This document shows, in pieces, positions 10,703 to 22,207 of a stretch of DNA of 64,000 nt (positions are counted from its first letter, which is position 1; each line of letters begins with the position of its first letter). Below the pieces are notes generated by a model. It had not been told where the DNA came from, did no database searches, and saw only the letters and a program-made list of their open reading frames with translations. Where the stretch lies: assembly GCF_029852145.1 (NCBI RefSeq), contig NC_079977.1:13078640-13142639 (forward strand), read 5' to 3'. This stretch comes from Microplitis mediator. Lineage: Eukaryota > Arthropoda > Insecta > Hymenoptera > Braconidae. A program made the translations under genes and the position numbers.

Positions 10703-11893
10703 TTAATATGGTCGACCGCGATTAGGTGACCGTTCGTCCTCTCGATGTCTGGGAGCCTTCCTTAGCTGCTCCCAAGGAACATTTCCTCCGTACTCCTTTT
10801 TGTACGGTCCCATTGCTTTCGATTTTTCTCCACAGCTGGGACACGTACAAGCTGTATAGTTATCCCTGCCGCACATCTGGAAAAACGTCTTCCTTACCTC
10901 TGGACACGCGCTGAAAGGGTGGCCTTCTTTTCAGCAGTTCCAACAGAGACGTGACTTGCCCATCCACGTGAACTGTTTCTTTTTTGCCTCTTCTGCTGGA
11001 GCCGTATTTTCTCGACCTGGAGCTGGTGTTGTGCTGTGCGCCGGTCCTCGGGCACGCTGGAGCCTGTCTTACGCCGATGACGTTTTCCTTTCTGGTGCTT
11101 TTGGTGGGGTCGGTACAGCTGATGGTGCTGCTGACCTCTCCTGTTTCCTCTTATTCCAATCCAGTAGTGATTGGCGCGGTGATCCTGAGGGTGACTTTAA
11201 TTGACCTTTACTGGACCCGAAGGTTTGAGCTGGTAGTACGTCCTTATTAACTGGAACGGTTTCGAGTGGTGTCGAGGTGGACGACACTCCTTCATTTTTG
11301 ATTCCTGGGATGGCTGGAATCGCTTTATGTTCCACCTCCATAGGTGTCTGTAGCATCATCTCCGTTGGTGCCGTTTGAGTACTGGAACTCACCCTAACTG
11401 ACGGCTGGACCTGTACTCCGATGTCGCGAGTGGCATCAGCGTCTCTAATGTTGCCGGTTGAAGATCTTCTAAACTTCACTTCAGATAATTCCTGGAGCAG
11501 ACATCCAATATCCCTGGGGTGGCTCATCCGAACAGCCACTTTTCCTAGTGCCTTTAGCCGACCAGGCTTGAAATGGTCAAGCCATCTTAGATGCTTGACG
11601 TATGGGCGGATAGGGTCCCAGAGCGTGTTCTCATCTAGCCTCATCGGCAGCTCTCCTGGTAGACCCTCGTACAGGCTGTCGGTCTCTATACCTGTATCAC
11701 TGCCCTAATCCTCCTGATTAGCCTCTCTATGATCTTGACCGTTGCCCGACGCTTCCTGATCTCCTAGCATCTCTCCATGGGAAGGATTACTTGCTTCCTC
11801 GTTTCCCAAGGGTATCTCCGGCATTGTCGTCGCCGTCGACACTTCATAATCGATCAACAGGACCTCTTCGAGGCTCTCCATCTCCTTCTCCAA
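10703..11893 (-). pseudogene. Third ORF of the gypsy element: gag-like double zinc-knuckle protein
   Basis: This reading starts at an ATG at 11,893, 120 bp downstream of the integrase stop and on the same strand. It has an acidic N-terminus (MEKEMESLEEVLL), a stop at 11,705-11,707, and then the same frame continues with WDPIRPYVKHLRWLDHF and HPRDIGCLLQELSEVKF. A Ser/Pro/Thr-rich linker follows, then after a frame change a basic patch and CWNC-stop-KEGHPFSACP (first CCHC knuckle, stop inside) followed by MCGRDNYTACTCPSC (second knuckle, first Cys lost). The pair parallels the knuckles of the element's own gag. An envelope gene usually occupies this position, but no signal peptide or membrane segment is seen. 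Function unknown; RNA or nucleocapsid binding is the natural guess. Confidence 0.7.
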
Positions 11894-12012
11894 ACTCCTA
11901 GTATCCTATCCCGACATACTGTAGCCTTATCGAAGATCTGAAACATACAACTTATTAAGCTCTGTAACTTTTTACGTACTATAGCTGTAGCAAGAAGAAG
12001 AAGGAAAGAAAG

Positions 12013-13070
12013 TTAGATAGCAGGTATACAAGGTTTTAAGTGTTGAATAGAAAATCTTCCGATTACTCGGCCTGCTAAATCACTCAGCTCATATATTGTT
12101 TGTGATATTTTCTTAGATACAGTGAATGGAACACTGAACTTATCACTCAGCTTGGCTGACACGTGGTTAGAACCACTACACAGTGAGAAGTGTCTTTTCC
12201 ACACAAGGTCTCCCTCCTGGTACTCACGATCTCGATATCGTTGATTATAATAATGAGCTTGCCTCTGAAATGCTGTATCTTAAGCGTGGACAATGCTTTT
12301 TCTCAAGCTATTTAGCTGTTGCATCCTTACTTGCCACTCCTGGAGCGGACTTTGTATAATTTTTGGTTCTCCTTCCACCTGCTGTCGAAGTGAACCTGTA
12401 GCTGACAATTCTCTTTCTGTGCTTAGGAACGTTGGACTTGTCTGAATAGAACTGTGATGTGCTGTATTATGGGCAAAGTGAAACTGTGGTAAATACTTGT
12501 CCGACTCTTGATGATTCTCATTGATGAATGCTGTCATCATAGTCTTGAGCACTCGATTAACTCGTTCAACTGGATCTGCTTGTGGGTGATATGGTGGTAT
12601 TTTCATATCCCGAAATCCCACTCGCTCTGCTAGAGATTTGATGTCTCTATTTACAAACTCGGTACCGTTGTCTGTTAGAAGGACGTGAGGTTTACCCCAT
12701 CTCCAAATGACTAATTTTTCTAGAGCTTCACTTATCGCTGTACCTGTAGCTCGCCTTAGTGGTCGTAGCTCAATCCATTTAGTATACAAGTCCTGTATTA
12801 CCAGTAGATAAGCATATCCTTTCATACTCTTTGGTAATGGACCCATAATGTCTATAGCGATAATTGACCATGGCTCCTCCACTTTCTTTTTACCCAAAAA
12901 GCCTGCAGGTGGTGCTTGTTCCACTTTAGTACGCTGGCAAATTTCGCAGCGTCGAACATATTTTACCACGTCCTGGAACATATTTGGCCAATAATGAGTG
13001 TCCTGCTTCGGGTGTAGCAGGACACTCGGTGATGACTCGGTGTGATACCCGTCCCGCGACTAATTTCCAT
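12013..13070 (-). pseudogene. Gypsy integrase
   Basis: The minus-strand reading includes CEICQRTKVEQAPPAG (CC of the zinc-binding domain, near 12,930), AIDIMGPLPKSMKGYAYLL (first Asp), LLTDNGTEFVNRDI (second Asp) and YHPQADPVERVNRVLK (Glu), all with gypsy spacing. A C-terminal strand region follows (SAKLSDKFSVPF to QHLKPCIPAI). Integrase joins the cDNA to host DNA. The catalytic triad is intact as written, but frame changes near 12,280 and 12,950 disable the ORF. Confidence 0.9.
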
Positions 13071-13179
13071 GCGTTGAGATCCTCTAACTCGGCTTCTATC
13101 AAGTTTGATGGCTTGTGGTAGTATAGATTACCTCCACCTACTCGCCAACCTAGAAATTTATCGGGTCTTCGTTGTACAT

Positions 13180-14410
13180 CTCTCAATCTCCGATTGTACC
13201 AACGGTCCACGTCATCTGCGATGACAGCTAGAGCTTCTTCTTGATTTTCTGGGATTCTCGATAACGCGTCTGGAACGTGATGTAGTGCTCCTTTACGATG
13301 AATTATCGTAAACTGGTACTCCATCAACTCTAATGCCCATCTGGCAAGTCTACCCGTTGGGTTTTTGAGATTATGTAGCCAACGTAGACTACTTTGATCT
13401 GTAACTACCGTAACTCGTATCCTTCTAAGTAACATCTGAACTTACGAATTGACCAGATGACTGCAAGACATTCTTGCTCGGGGACGGTGTACTTACGCTC
13501 GGCATCATCTAGTGATCAGCTTGCATACGCGATGACGCGTTCTTGACCATCTATGACTTGTGTCAAGGCAGCACTGAGTCCTACTGAACTAGCATCGGTC
13601 TGTAACGTAAACGGTAGCTTAAAATCTGGACATGCTAGTACTGGAGCAGAATTGAGATGCTCCTTCAAGGTTATCATAGCCATGTCTTGCTCTGTACCCC
13701 ACTCCCAAAGTTTATATTTCTTCAGTAACTTTGTGAGAGGTGACACGCTGGTTGCAAATTCAGGAATGAATCATCGGTACCATGACGCCATTCCCAAAAA
13801 CCTTCTCAACTGTTTGATGTTACAGGGTGCTGGAAGCTCTTGTACAGCTGACGTCGTCTCTGGATCGATCTGTAGTCCTTCTGAATTCACTATGAACCCT
13901 AGGTAGCGAACTTCTGAGCAACAAAACTCACTCTTCTCCCGGTTGATCGTCAATCCGGTTTGCTGTAATTTATCCAATACTTTCTGTAGCCATAGCAGGT
14001 GTTCCTTGTACATCTCCGTCATGATAATAATGTCGTCGAGATACACGAAGCGTTTGTTAAGCAAAAGGTATTCTTGTAAACTGCAACAGTCCGCGACCAG
14101 ACACTACGAAAGCAGTTTTCGGTCTCGCTCATTCGGTGAGGGGTATCTGGAAATAAGCTTGACTTAAATCGAGAGTAGTAATGTATCTCGCTCGTCTTAG
14201 TTGATCCAGTATGCTTGTCATATTCGGGATCGGGTAGGCATCTTTCACTGTAGCTGCATTTAATTTACGATAGTCAATGCAGAACCGCCACATCCCATTT
14301 GGCTTCTTTTCCATAACTACCGGACTAGACCACTCGCTGTGGGATACTTCAATAATATCCTTGTCTAGCATCTTGTCAACTTCTTTCCATATAGCTTCCA
14401 GGAGTAAAAG
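13180..14410 (-). pseudogene. Gypsy reverse transcriptase and RNase H
   Basis: Blocks in order: VDKMLDKDIIEVSHSEWSSP, PNGMWRFCIDYRKLNAAT, TTLDLSQAYFQIPL (catalytic Asp), then after a break YLDDIIIMTEMYKEHL (the YLDD box where YVDD or YIDD is common) and REKSEFCCSEVRYLGFIV. The thumb and RNase H follow: LACPDFKLPFTLQTDASSVGL (catalytic Asp), TVVTDQSSLRWL and HVPDALSRIP. Stops or frame shifts sit near 14,129, 14,066, 13,771 and 13,516. Family assignment to Ty3/gypsy is firm from RT-RNase H-integrase order and motifs. Confidence 0.9.
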
Positions 14411-14428
14411 CGTGACGTTGTACGGTTT

Positions 14429-15010
14429 TTACTTAACCGGTGAATTGTCTCCAACGTCGATATCGTGTTCTGCGTATTTAGTAACTCCTAGCTTTCCTGG
14501 AGGATAGATATTTTTATCCAGGAACGTCTTTAGCGTGTCTTGCTCTGCTGGACTGAGTGTCTGGATCCTACAACAGATAATTGCGCAAGATGAGGTTGTC
14601 TCTGCTGTAAACTGGAACTTGCTGTCCGGTTGTGTACAAGTGTACCACTTGTCGGCAGCAAAATCAATTACTATCTCCAACTTCTTGAGGAAATCTAACC
14701 CTCGTACACAAGGTTGGGACAGTGAAGGCATTAAATATAATTGCGCTGTAGCCGTTTGATTTTCTATCTGTAACTCAACCATCGTCGTTTGACTAATTCG
14801 CTGTACGTCTCCGTTCGCGAGTATCACTCGTCGTGTTGACACGGTTTCAAGCGATAAGCGTAGTTGAGTAACTAGAGCAATTCCTTCAGGTCCTAAAAAT
14901 GATTTTTAAGCTCCTGAGTCTATCAAAGCTTTCAAGGGATATCCTGCTATCCGAACTGTGATAAAGAAAGCTGTGGGTGACTTCTTGATGTTATTCTCGA
15001 GGTCATTCTG
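14429..15010 (-). pseudogene. Gypsy retropepsin-like protease region
   Basis: The active-site word LKALIDSGA is immediately followed by a stop at 14,909, after which the same frame continues KSFLGPEGIALVTQLRL and on into VSTRRVILANGDVQRI and RGLDFLKKLEIVIDF (the aspartic protease second half, GxDFL). Retropepsin would process Gag-Pol. The stop directly after the active site kills it. Frame continuity either side shows that one point mutation, not rearrangement, made the stop. Confidence 0.8.
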
Positions 15011-15229
15011 TAACTGACTAGTATAATACATCTCCTTTGGCAAGGGTGACCTGTTACCTTCTTCTTCGATTGAATGAGCGAAGTCAATCACGTCATGTAT
15101 GACTTTTATAGTATTATAAATACCTGTAACGGTGCCGGTCATACCTTCAAAAGTCCTGTCCGACTCTGTACAATCACCTAGTGAGTCTCGAGTCGGTGAA
15201 TAACTCACTTCTTCTCGTTTCCCGGATTG

Positions 15230-16734
15230 CAGAAAGGACAACTTGACGTTGTCACTCCGGAAGCTCGACACTTGAAGCAAAAGCGTCGCCGAGGGTCAGG
15301 ACAATTTCTGTGACGATGTCCTGTCTTGTTGCAGTTCCAACATCGGAATTCGTTAGCTGGTGGTGCAAAAACTGGAGCTGGAATCTCAGTTTTTGGCTTC
15401 TCGTGATCTGTAACAATACTAGATGCTAGGGGCTCTAGTCAATCTTTCGTAGCCCTAGTATCGTGTGCTTTAGCTGGCCGTTTTGTTCTCTTTGAGAACT
15501 TCTGGTGTTTATTAGCTTGACGGCCATGTTTCCTTATCTGGAGCGCGTCGAGGTGTTCAGCGAGGATCTTATCTTCTGAGTAGTCGTCATTCTCGTCTTC
15601 TTCTCTTCAACCTTGAGCTGCTCTCAATTGAACGACTCGATGGTGACGTCGATCGCGATCATGGTACTCTGGAGCTCTATCTCCTATAGAGTTTCGTTGC
15701 TGTAGGTGTCTCGGTTGCGCTTGATATGCGAACGAGGGGCACATTAAGTTGCGAGGTAATGGTGGTGGTCGATAATTACTCGCACGCTGTATTATAGGCT
15801 CTTAGCGTATAGCACGACTCTTCAACTCGTCCATAGAACGACAGTCATGCACTGGAATGATTAACTGCAGGGATGGTAGCATATTATCATGCGTGTATCT
15901 GATCCGTTCTACCTCTGGCCATGGTGGCTCAGTACGTGAAAATAAGCCGTTCATACAGGCAATGTACTGGCTTATCGGCTTTTCGCGGGCCTGTGTACGA
16001 TTCGAGATCTCTTCGCGTAACGACATCTGATGGTCTGGATCTGCAAATCTGGATCTCATGGCTTTCTTTACGTCAGCCCATCTTCTGAAGCCATGTACAC
16101 GGCCTCAATACCGAATCAAAGCCGCATCGTGTAGAGAGAAAGGGATGGCTTTAATCAAATCCTCCTCTCACTGTAACCATGCTTAAACCTTCATCGAATC
16201 TCATGATAAAGTTCTCGAAGTCCTCGTCAAGTGCACCACTAAACTGTACATGCCATTTATGCATCATGTTCAGCAGGGTAGTTGCTCGTATGGGAGCTGG
16301 AGCTTGTGGAGCGTAGTCCATATCGTTCTCACCCAGAAATTCATAATCTTCAGGTCTCGGGCGTATTGGATGTCACGTGGATTGTCTGCGCGGTGATTGA
16401 CGGTAATCTGTATCGTGTAAGGGCAACGTGGGTCACATATGATCGGTTTGTTGACCAGAATCACGACTGTAACGTTTGCTCATGGGTATCGTCCCGGTGG
16501 ATCTTACTGGGGGTCAGTGTTGTTGACGTTGGTTGTCCCCAGATCCTCTAGACCGGCATCCTCAATCCAACTTTCTGTGTTGAACAGCAGGTTTAATGGT
16601 GATTGGAAATGGAATCTTGGTTCTCCTTCTTCTTCGCTGGAATTATATCTTTCTGTACGTTCACCTGGTCTTTTCTGTTTACCTGAATCTCTGGATTTTC
16701 CTCGTCCTCCCACCATTTTAGCAAGCACTTTCAC
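15230..16734 (-). pseudogene. Gypsy gag with CCHC double knuckle
   Basis: The reading begins near an ATG at 16,716-16,734 with a basic N-terminus (MVGGRGKSRDSGKQKR) and reaches a stop near 16,504. The capsid part is best seen at 16,059-15,802 (SLREEISNRTQAREKPISQY to DELKSRAIR, a retrotransposon gag signature). Near 15,350-15,240 come RCWNCNKTGHRHRNCPDP and CFKCRASGVTTSSCPFC, two adjacent zinc knuckles. Several frame breaks lie between the blocks. Gag would package element RNA in cytoplasmic particles. Confidence 0.75.
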
Positions 16735-16739
16735 CGTGT

Positions 16740-18460
16740 ATAATAAACTACTTTTTCTATTTAGATAAAGAAATGATAGTAGGTAGAGAAATAAAGAAGG
16801 ACGAAAATACTATAGCGATATCTTATGAGACAAATAAATTTATCCTGTAGCCATGGGTTTGAGTGTACCCGGTATTCGAGAGGTAGTAGGCTTAGGCCCT
16901 TTCTCTCTCTCCTGTACTTTTATTTCTGTAGCGTTACTGTATACTCGGTATTTACAACTTTTACCTTTTTTTTTTTCTTTAGCTGAGCACAAAGAGTGTA
17001 GAGAGTAGAAAAGTAGTTGTAAACAGCAGATAGAAAAGTATTTTAAAATATGCAGCGACAACTATTCCTAGGTATAGTTATTAGTCAGTCTCAAGACTTA
17101 CCAACGCTGATGAACTGTTTTTCTGTAAATGCTTGCTGCTTCACTACAGACACTCTTTGATTAATTGAACAATAACTGAATCTACCGTTGAATATTTTCT
17201 GTAGCGTTGACTTCATTAACTTACTAATTATTGAAAATAATTAATAAATCAGACTGTAACTATTTAACAGAAATCTGTTAAAATTATTTTAATTAAATGA
17301 TTTAATAATTGTAAAACAATTAATAAATCACTCTGTAGCTTTTCAACAATTAAATAATTATTGTTGAAGAATAATTATTGAATAAAACTGGAACTGTATT
17401 GAATCGGTATGATAAATGAAGATATTAATTTATTATACTGAATAATAATTTGTGATTAATTAATATTACTCTTAATTAGTAAATAATTAATTTATTGGAT
17501 TAATTATCTGTAGTTGGATGTAATATTTAATGACTGTATTAAACGTAATTGAACGGAAAATGGACGCTGTTAAGTACAAAGAACTTTAATAAAATTTTGA
17601 GAAACTGACACGTCTGAAGCGCACGAAAAATCACCAAGATATGGTGGACAATGGATGACTTTATCGGGTGGTGGCGATATGTTTGCTGTACCCCCAAATT
17701 ATTCTTTTTGGGTGTCTGTAATTGGTTATGTTTCTACCCGAGCGTCTTAGCCAATTAGGGACTCTCAGAGGTCCTAGTACCCACTACTAGTGTTAACCCA
17801 CTTAAGGGTATGTGTAGCTAGCTTGCGTTTCTGCGCCAATTTCCGAGATTTTCTGGAATTGCGAGTCTCTCGCTCTAACTGTAGCAGCACGAGTCGATGT
17901 CTTCGACTCTGCCCCTCAATCCATGGGGATTGAGAGGTTTACATGCCTCAACTTGTTGTTTACACTACAACACTGTAACTTATATACGCTGTAACGTCTA
18001 AATCCTCTGTAACTCGAGTACTTAACAAAGACTCCTTGTAGTTCCTTGAACTGTAGACAAATATTTTCATCGGCATTCTTTAGCAGATTATTCGAGTGTA
18101 TTACAAAGAGAATTTTATTTTTACACTCGATACTGAGAATTGTGACCGAATCGTTCACGTATGTTTGTCTGTCCGAGACTTTACGATGGACGAAATCTGA
18201 TTCCTTTTATAATTTTATTGCCCATGTATGTTATTTTTACTCTTCTAACTTAAATAATATTTTAAGCTAGAGATAAAATAAAATGAAATAAAATTGAATA
18301 AAATAAAATAAAGTATTCATTATATGTTCGGAATTCTTGTAAACTTAAATTTGTTATTTTGTTTGTACGATTCATAACGATTAGTATTCTGTAGTGGGAA
18401 TTATTTTCCCTTTTAGATTTCCTAAATCGAAAATCAAACTACACAAAGATTTAAATTAAA
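16740..18460 (-). other. Gypsy leader region, no gene
   Basis: AT-rich sequence between gag and the inserted DNA transposon. No ORF of note. It holds nine copies of the heptamer CTGTARC on the plus strand (GYTACAG in element sense). At about 17,640-17,960 is a more GC-rich patch with several short hairpins (for example the AATCCATGGGGATT dyad near 17,918). Confidence 0.5.
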
Positions 18461-19028
18461 AGGCCGTGGGACGATAAGTATACCGAATCGGCCCCAGATA
18501 AGGATCGGGCTCATTTTTTCAGGAAATGTTTGTACCCATGAGATACTTCGATGCTGCGAGTTTCAGGTCTTTATCTATAACCACTTCGGAGTAAATTGAA
18601 AAATACTGAAAATTAGAAAAAATTGATGTTCTCAAAGCGTACTTATTCGATTGATCTGAAAATTGAATATGTTTTGGGGGTTGATGGTAGCTATCTGGAA
18701 AAAAATAAGAGTTATTTTGGCTCACAAAAACCTAAAAAAAAACGAGTTTATATTTTTAATTTTAATTTTTAAGCATCTTACCATTACGACACAGTTATGA
18801 AAATATTTTTTTTGAATTCCTTATCCAATTTCCTATGAATCTATGGCCTTTCGGAATTTTTAAAAATGGTACTACATATTGAAAAAAAATAAAAACCATT
18901 TTTTGCTCAAAAATCGGGTTTTTTTAACAATTTTACTCTTGAACTGATAAAATACAAAACTTACTCGTTTACTAAGGTAAAGAAAACCATAAAAGAAATA
19001 AAATATCCTTACATTATTAAAATAATTT
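18461..19028 (+). repeat. Left long terminal inverted repeat of the ISL2EU-like element
   Basis: It starts AGGCCGTGGGACG and is mirrored by 21,525-22,090. Symmetry extends to the ATCCTTACATTATTAAAAT word near 19,008-19,026. Confidence 0.92.
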
Positions 19029-19343
19029 CATTCAATGCACTTAACTATTATTGAAAACTCTATCACTAACTGTAATGAGTAAATCAGTATTCATTACTAT
19101 TGTTTATGTAAATCAACGTTGTTTCAGAGAACTTAAACGTTCCCGCCCAATATTCAATGAATTTAACAACCGCAAGATGGCACTGTAAATCGAAATTGGT
19201 AACACTGTTTTTTTTGTAAAAAGTCACTAGATCTGTAGATAACCTAAAAATTACTGAGTGTTGACATTCCAAAGAATTGGCTGTACTATTATCTATATTT
19301 AGTAATTATTTTTAATTATTTAAATAACTATTTAAGTGAAAAT

Positions 19344-21412
19344 ATGTCGACCCCTGAAGCTAATAATCCAAAGTGTTGTATTTGTTCGAAGTACCTGAAA
19401 AAAATGCCGGGTACTCCAAAACATATAAAATCTGACGAAGAAGCTGAAGAGTTTTCAACTGTTTTTGAGTGTCCAATTGTAGCTGGTGATATTCTTTGTT
19501 CGAATTGTCGCGTAAAAAAATATAAAAAAACCAAACGTGAAGATAAAAATCAGGAATTATCGTTGGAAGATGAACTACCTTCAGATAGGAGTGATCTTTT
19601 AGAAAGAACAGAATCGAGTTTATCAACGATGACTTTATCTCAATCAATTACTGATGATCCATCTATTCATTTAGATGTTGCCTGTGATGATGAAATAGAA
19701 GAATGTATAGAAGTTCAAATGAAGAGAACTGTTGCGACTCATAGATATCGTTGTGTATGTTCTGTCTCAAATCAAAATCTAGTCGTTGTTCCTCAAGATG
19801 CCCGTATGCAATGCTTTATAAAGAAAAGAATTTTTATTCCGAATGGGAATCGATGCTGCAGCGATCATCTCATAAAAAAACGCTTTTATACGGAGAATTT
19901 GAACCACTTGAAAGTTTATTCTAATTGGAGTAACTTAAGATCTTCAGAATTGTCCAAAATGATGGAAAGTTTGGTTGTAGAATGTGATTCGACACTTCTC
20001 GACAAAACATACTCAAATTGAGAGACTTATTGACAACTATGAGGAATACAGATTCCCGTTCAGTTATTCAAGCTCTCATTGTATTCTTATTTAAGTTACG
20101 TACCGGTAACTCTAACAGGTCGATATCAGTGACCTTACAATGGGAAAATGAGACGCTGGTTTCAAAATATTGTAACCAAGTGATCCAATCATTTAAGAAA
20201 GATATATTACCTCAGTACTTTGGTTTTCGATCTATGTCTCGAAAAAACCTCATTGAAAATCATTCATCACCACCTTTGGAAAGTTTGTTTGCTGATCGTA
20301 GTGATAAGCTTTTCTTGATTTGCGATGGAACGTATGCTCGACATCAAAAGAGCTCTAATAACGCTTATCAGAGAAAGTCTTTTTCTGGACAGAAGAAAGT
20401 ACCGTTATGTAAGCCATTTGCTATTTTTACTACCAATGGATATATAGTAGATATGTTAGGGCCCTACCATGCCAATGTAAATGATGCTAGTATAATGAAA
20501 GAAATTATCGATACTGCTGATGGTATTAGCAATTTGTTGGAACCTGGTGATGTTTTTGTTGTTGATAGAGGGTTTCGAGATGTTCAGGCGCACTTAGAAG
20601 AAAAAAGGTTATGACGTGTTAATGCCAGCATTGAAAGGCAAAAGAAATCGGTAAACAACTTCTGAATCTAATTCATCAAGATACGTCACAAAGATTCGTT
20701 GGGTAGTTGAAGCAGTACACGGAATGCTGAAACAAAAATATCGTCTACTAGACCTAAAATTCGATAATAAAATGTTACCCAGAGTCAGTAATTTTTATAG
20801 AATCGCATCATTTCTTCACAATCAGTACAACAAACGTCTTATTTCTGATGAAGAGTACTCAGACGAAATTGTTAAAATGATTAAATCTCGAAATTACACT
20901 AATAATACACTTGCTGATGAAGTCGATGAAAATGGTTGGCAGCGAAAAAAACTTCCTTTCGAAACGAATTTGTCCTCTGATTTGATCGACTTTCCAGAAA
21001 TGACAGAGACCTGAAACTTTTCTTTACCGGTTCTTATCAATATAAACAAGCAGTATCATATCTAGCAGAGATGATTGACGAATCTGATAATATGACTATC
21101 CAGTTTGTCAGAGATAAAACCAATATTTTAAAGGCTCAAGTGCAATCTCGTCATATTAATAGAAAAGTGTACAGATGTTTCATTGAATATAAACCTGATA
21201 CTATTGGATGGAGTGGAATATCAAGATATTGCTGTGAATGCGCTAATGGATTGAGGACAATCGGTTGTTGTTCGCACGTTGCTGCAATTATTTTCTATTT
21301 AGCATACGGGCGATATTTGGCTAAAATCCTCAGACCAGCAGCAATACTCAACACTTTATTTAATAAAGATAATATTACTCCTGTGATTGATGAAGACAGC
21401 GACGAAAACTAG
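19344..21412 (+). pseudogene. DDE transposase with N-terminal zinc motif and C-terminal SWIM finger
   Basis: The start ATG at 19,344 gives MSTPEANNPKCCICSKYLKK with further Cys pairs (CSNCRVKKYKK), a probable DNA-binding zinc module. The catalytic half reads LFLICDGTYARHQKSSN (first Asp), KPFAIFTTNGYIVDMLGPYH, then DVFVVDRGFRD (second Asp). RWVVEAVHGMLKQKYRLL supplies the Glu, as in DDE_Tnp_4 enzymes. The C-terminus reads YCCECANGLRTIGCCSHVAA, a SWIM CxC...CxH finger. Single-base frame changes lie near 20,018, 20,614 and 21,015. The blocks are otherwise well preserved, so inactivation is recent. Confidence 0.85.
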
Positions 21413-21524
21413 TCACAAATTAGGAAAACAATTTTATTTATCATTTGTAGTAGATTAATATATTTAATTGCAGTTTTAATTGTTTATGGATGAAATATCA
21501 GCGTTGAAATTAATAAATAAAAAA

Positions 21525-22090
21525 ATGATTTTAATAATGTAAGGATATTTTATTTCTTTTATGGTTTTCTCTACCTTAGTAAACGAGTAAGTTTTGTATT
21601 TTATCAGTTCAAGAGTAAAATTATTAGAAAAAACCGATTTTTGAGCAAAAAATGGTTTTTATTTTTTTCAATATGTAGTACCATTTTTAAAAATTTCGAA
21701 AGGCCATAGATTCATAGGAAATTGGATGAGGAATTCAAAAAAAATATTTTCATAACTGTGTCGTAATGGTAAGATGCTTAAAAATTGAAATTAAAAATAT
21801 AAACTCGTTTTTTTTTAGGTTTTCGTGAGCCGAAATAGCTCTTATTTTTTTTCCAGATAGCTACCATCAACTTTCAAAACATATCCAATTTTCAGATCAA
21901 TCGAATAAGTACGCTCTGAGAACATCAATTTTTTCTAATTTTCAGTATTTTTCGATTTACTCCGAAGTGGTTATAGATAAAGACCTGAAACTCGCAGCAT
22001 CGAGGTATCTCATGGGTACAAACATTCCTTGAAAAAATGAGCCCGATCCCTATCTGGGGCCGATTCGGTATACTTATCGTCCCACGGCCT
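21525..22090 (-). repeat. Right long terminal inverted repeat of the ISL2EU-like element
   Basis: Reverse complement of the left terminus with scattered substitutions, ending CGTCCCACGGCCT. Confidence 0.92.
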
Positions 22091-22186
22091 TTCTAAACCA
22101 AAAAATCAAAAACTGCAAATGAATCTAATCAAAAATGGATGAATGATGTTAGGCTTTTAGGTGTTGGATGTCTTTTGTTTTTGGGG

Positions 22187-22207
22187 GCCCCACGTTGGGC
22201 GCCAATT
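22187..22207 (-). promoter_or_regulatory. Gypsy primer-binding site
   Basis: On the minus strand TTGGCGCCCAACGTGGGG follows ATAAAA. TGGCGCCCAACGTGGGG is a typical gypsy-type primer site complementary to a tRNA 3' end. It marks the inner boundary of the 5' LTR. Confidence 0.7.

Larger units (their letters stand above)
18461..22090 (+). mobile_element. ISL2EU-like (PIF/Harbinger-related) DNA transposon
   Basis: Inverted termini of about 560 bp (18,461-19,028 and 21,525-22,090) begin AGGCCGTGGGACGATAAGTA and match almost base for base. Between them lies a plus-strand DDE transposase reading with a zinc-binding N-terminus and a SWIM C-terminus. The element interrupts the gypsy leader. A clear target duplication was not found: the flanks are ATTAAA and CTAAAC. 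The name ISL2EU rests on recalled similarity of the DGTY/QKSS...GPY motif group; PIF/Harbinger in the wide sense is safer. Confidence 0.8.

Noticed and set aside
10703..11893. Envelope gene in the gypsy element
   Set aside because: No signal peptide, transmembrane segment or furin-like site; zinc knuckles are seen instead.
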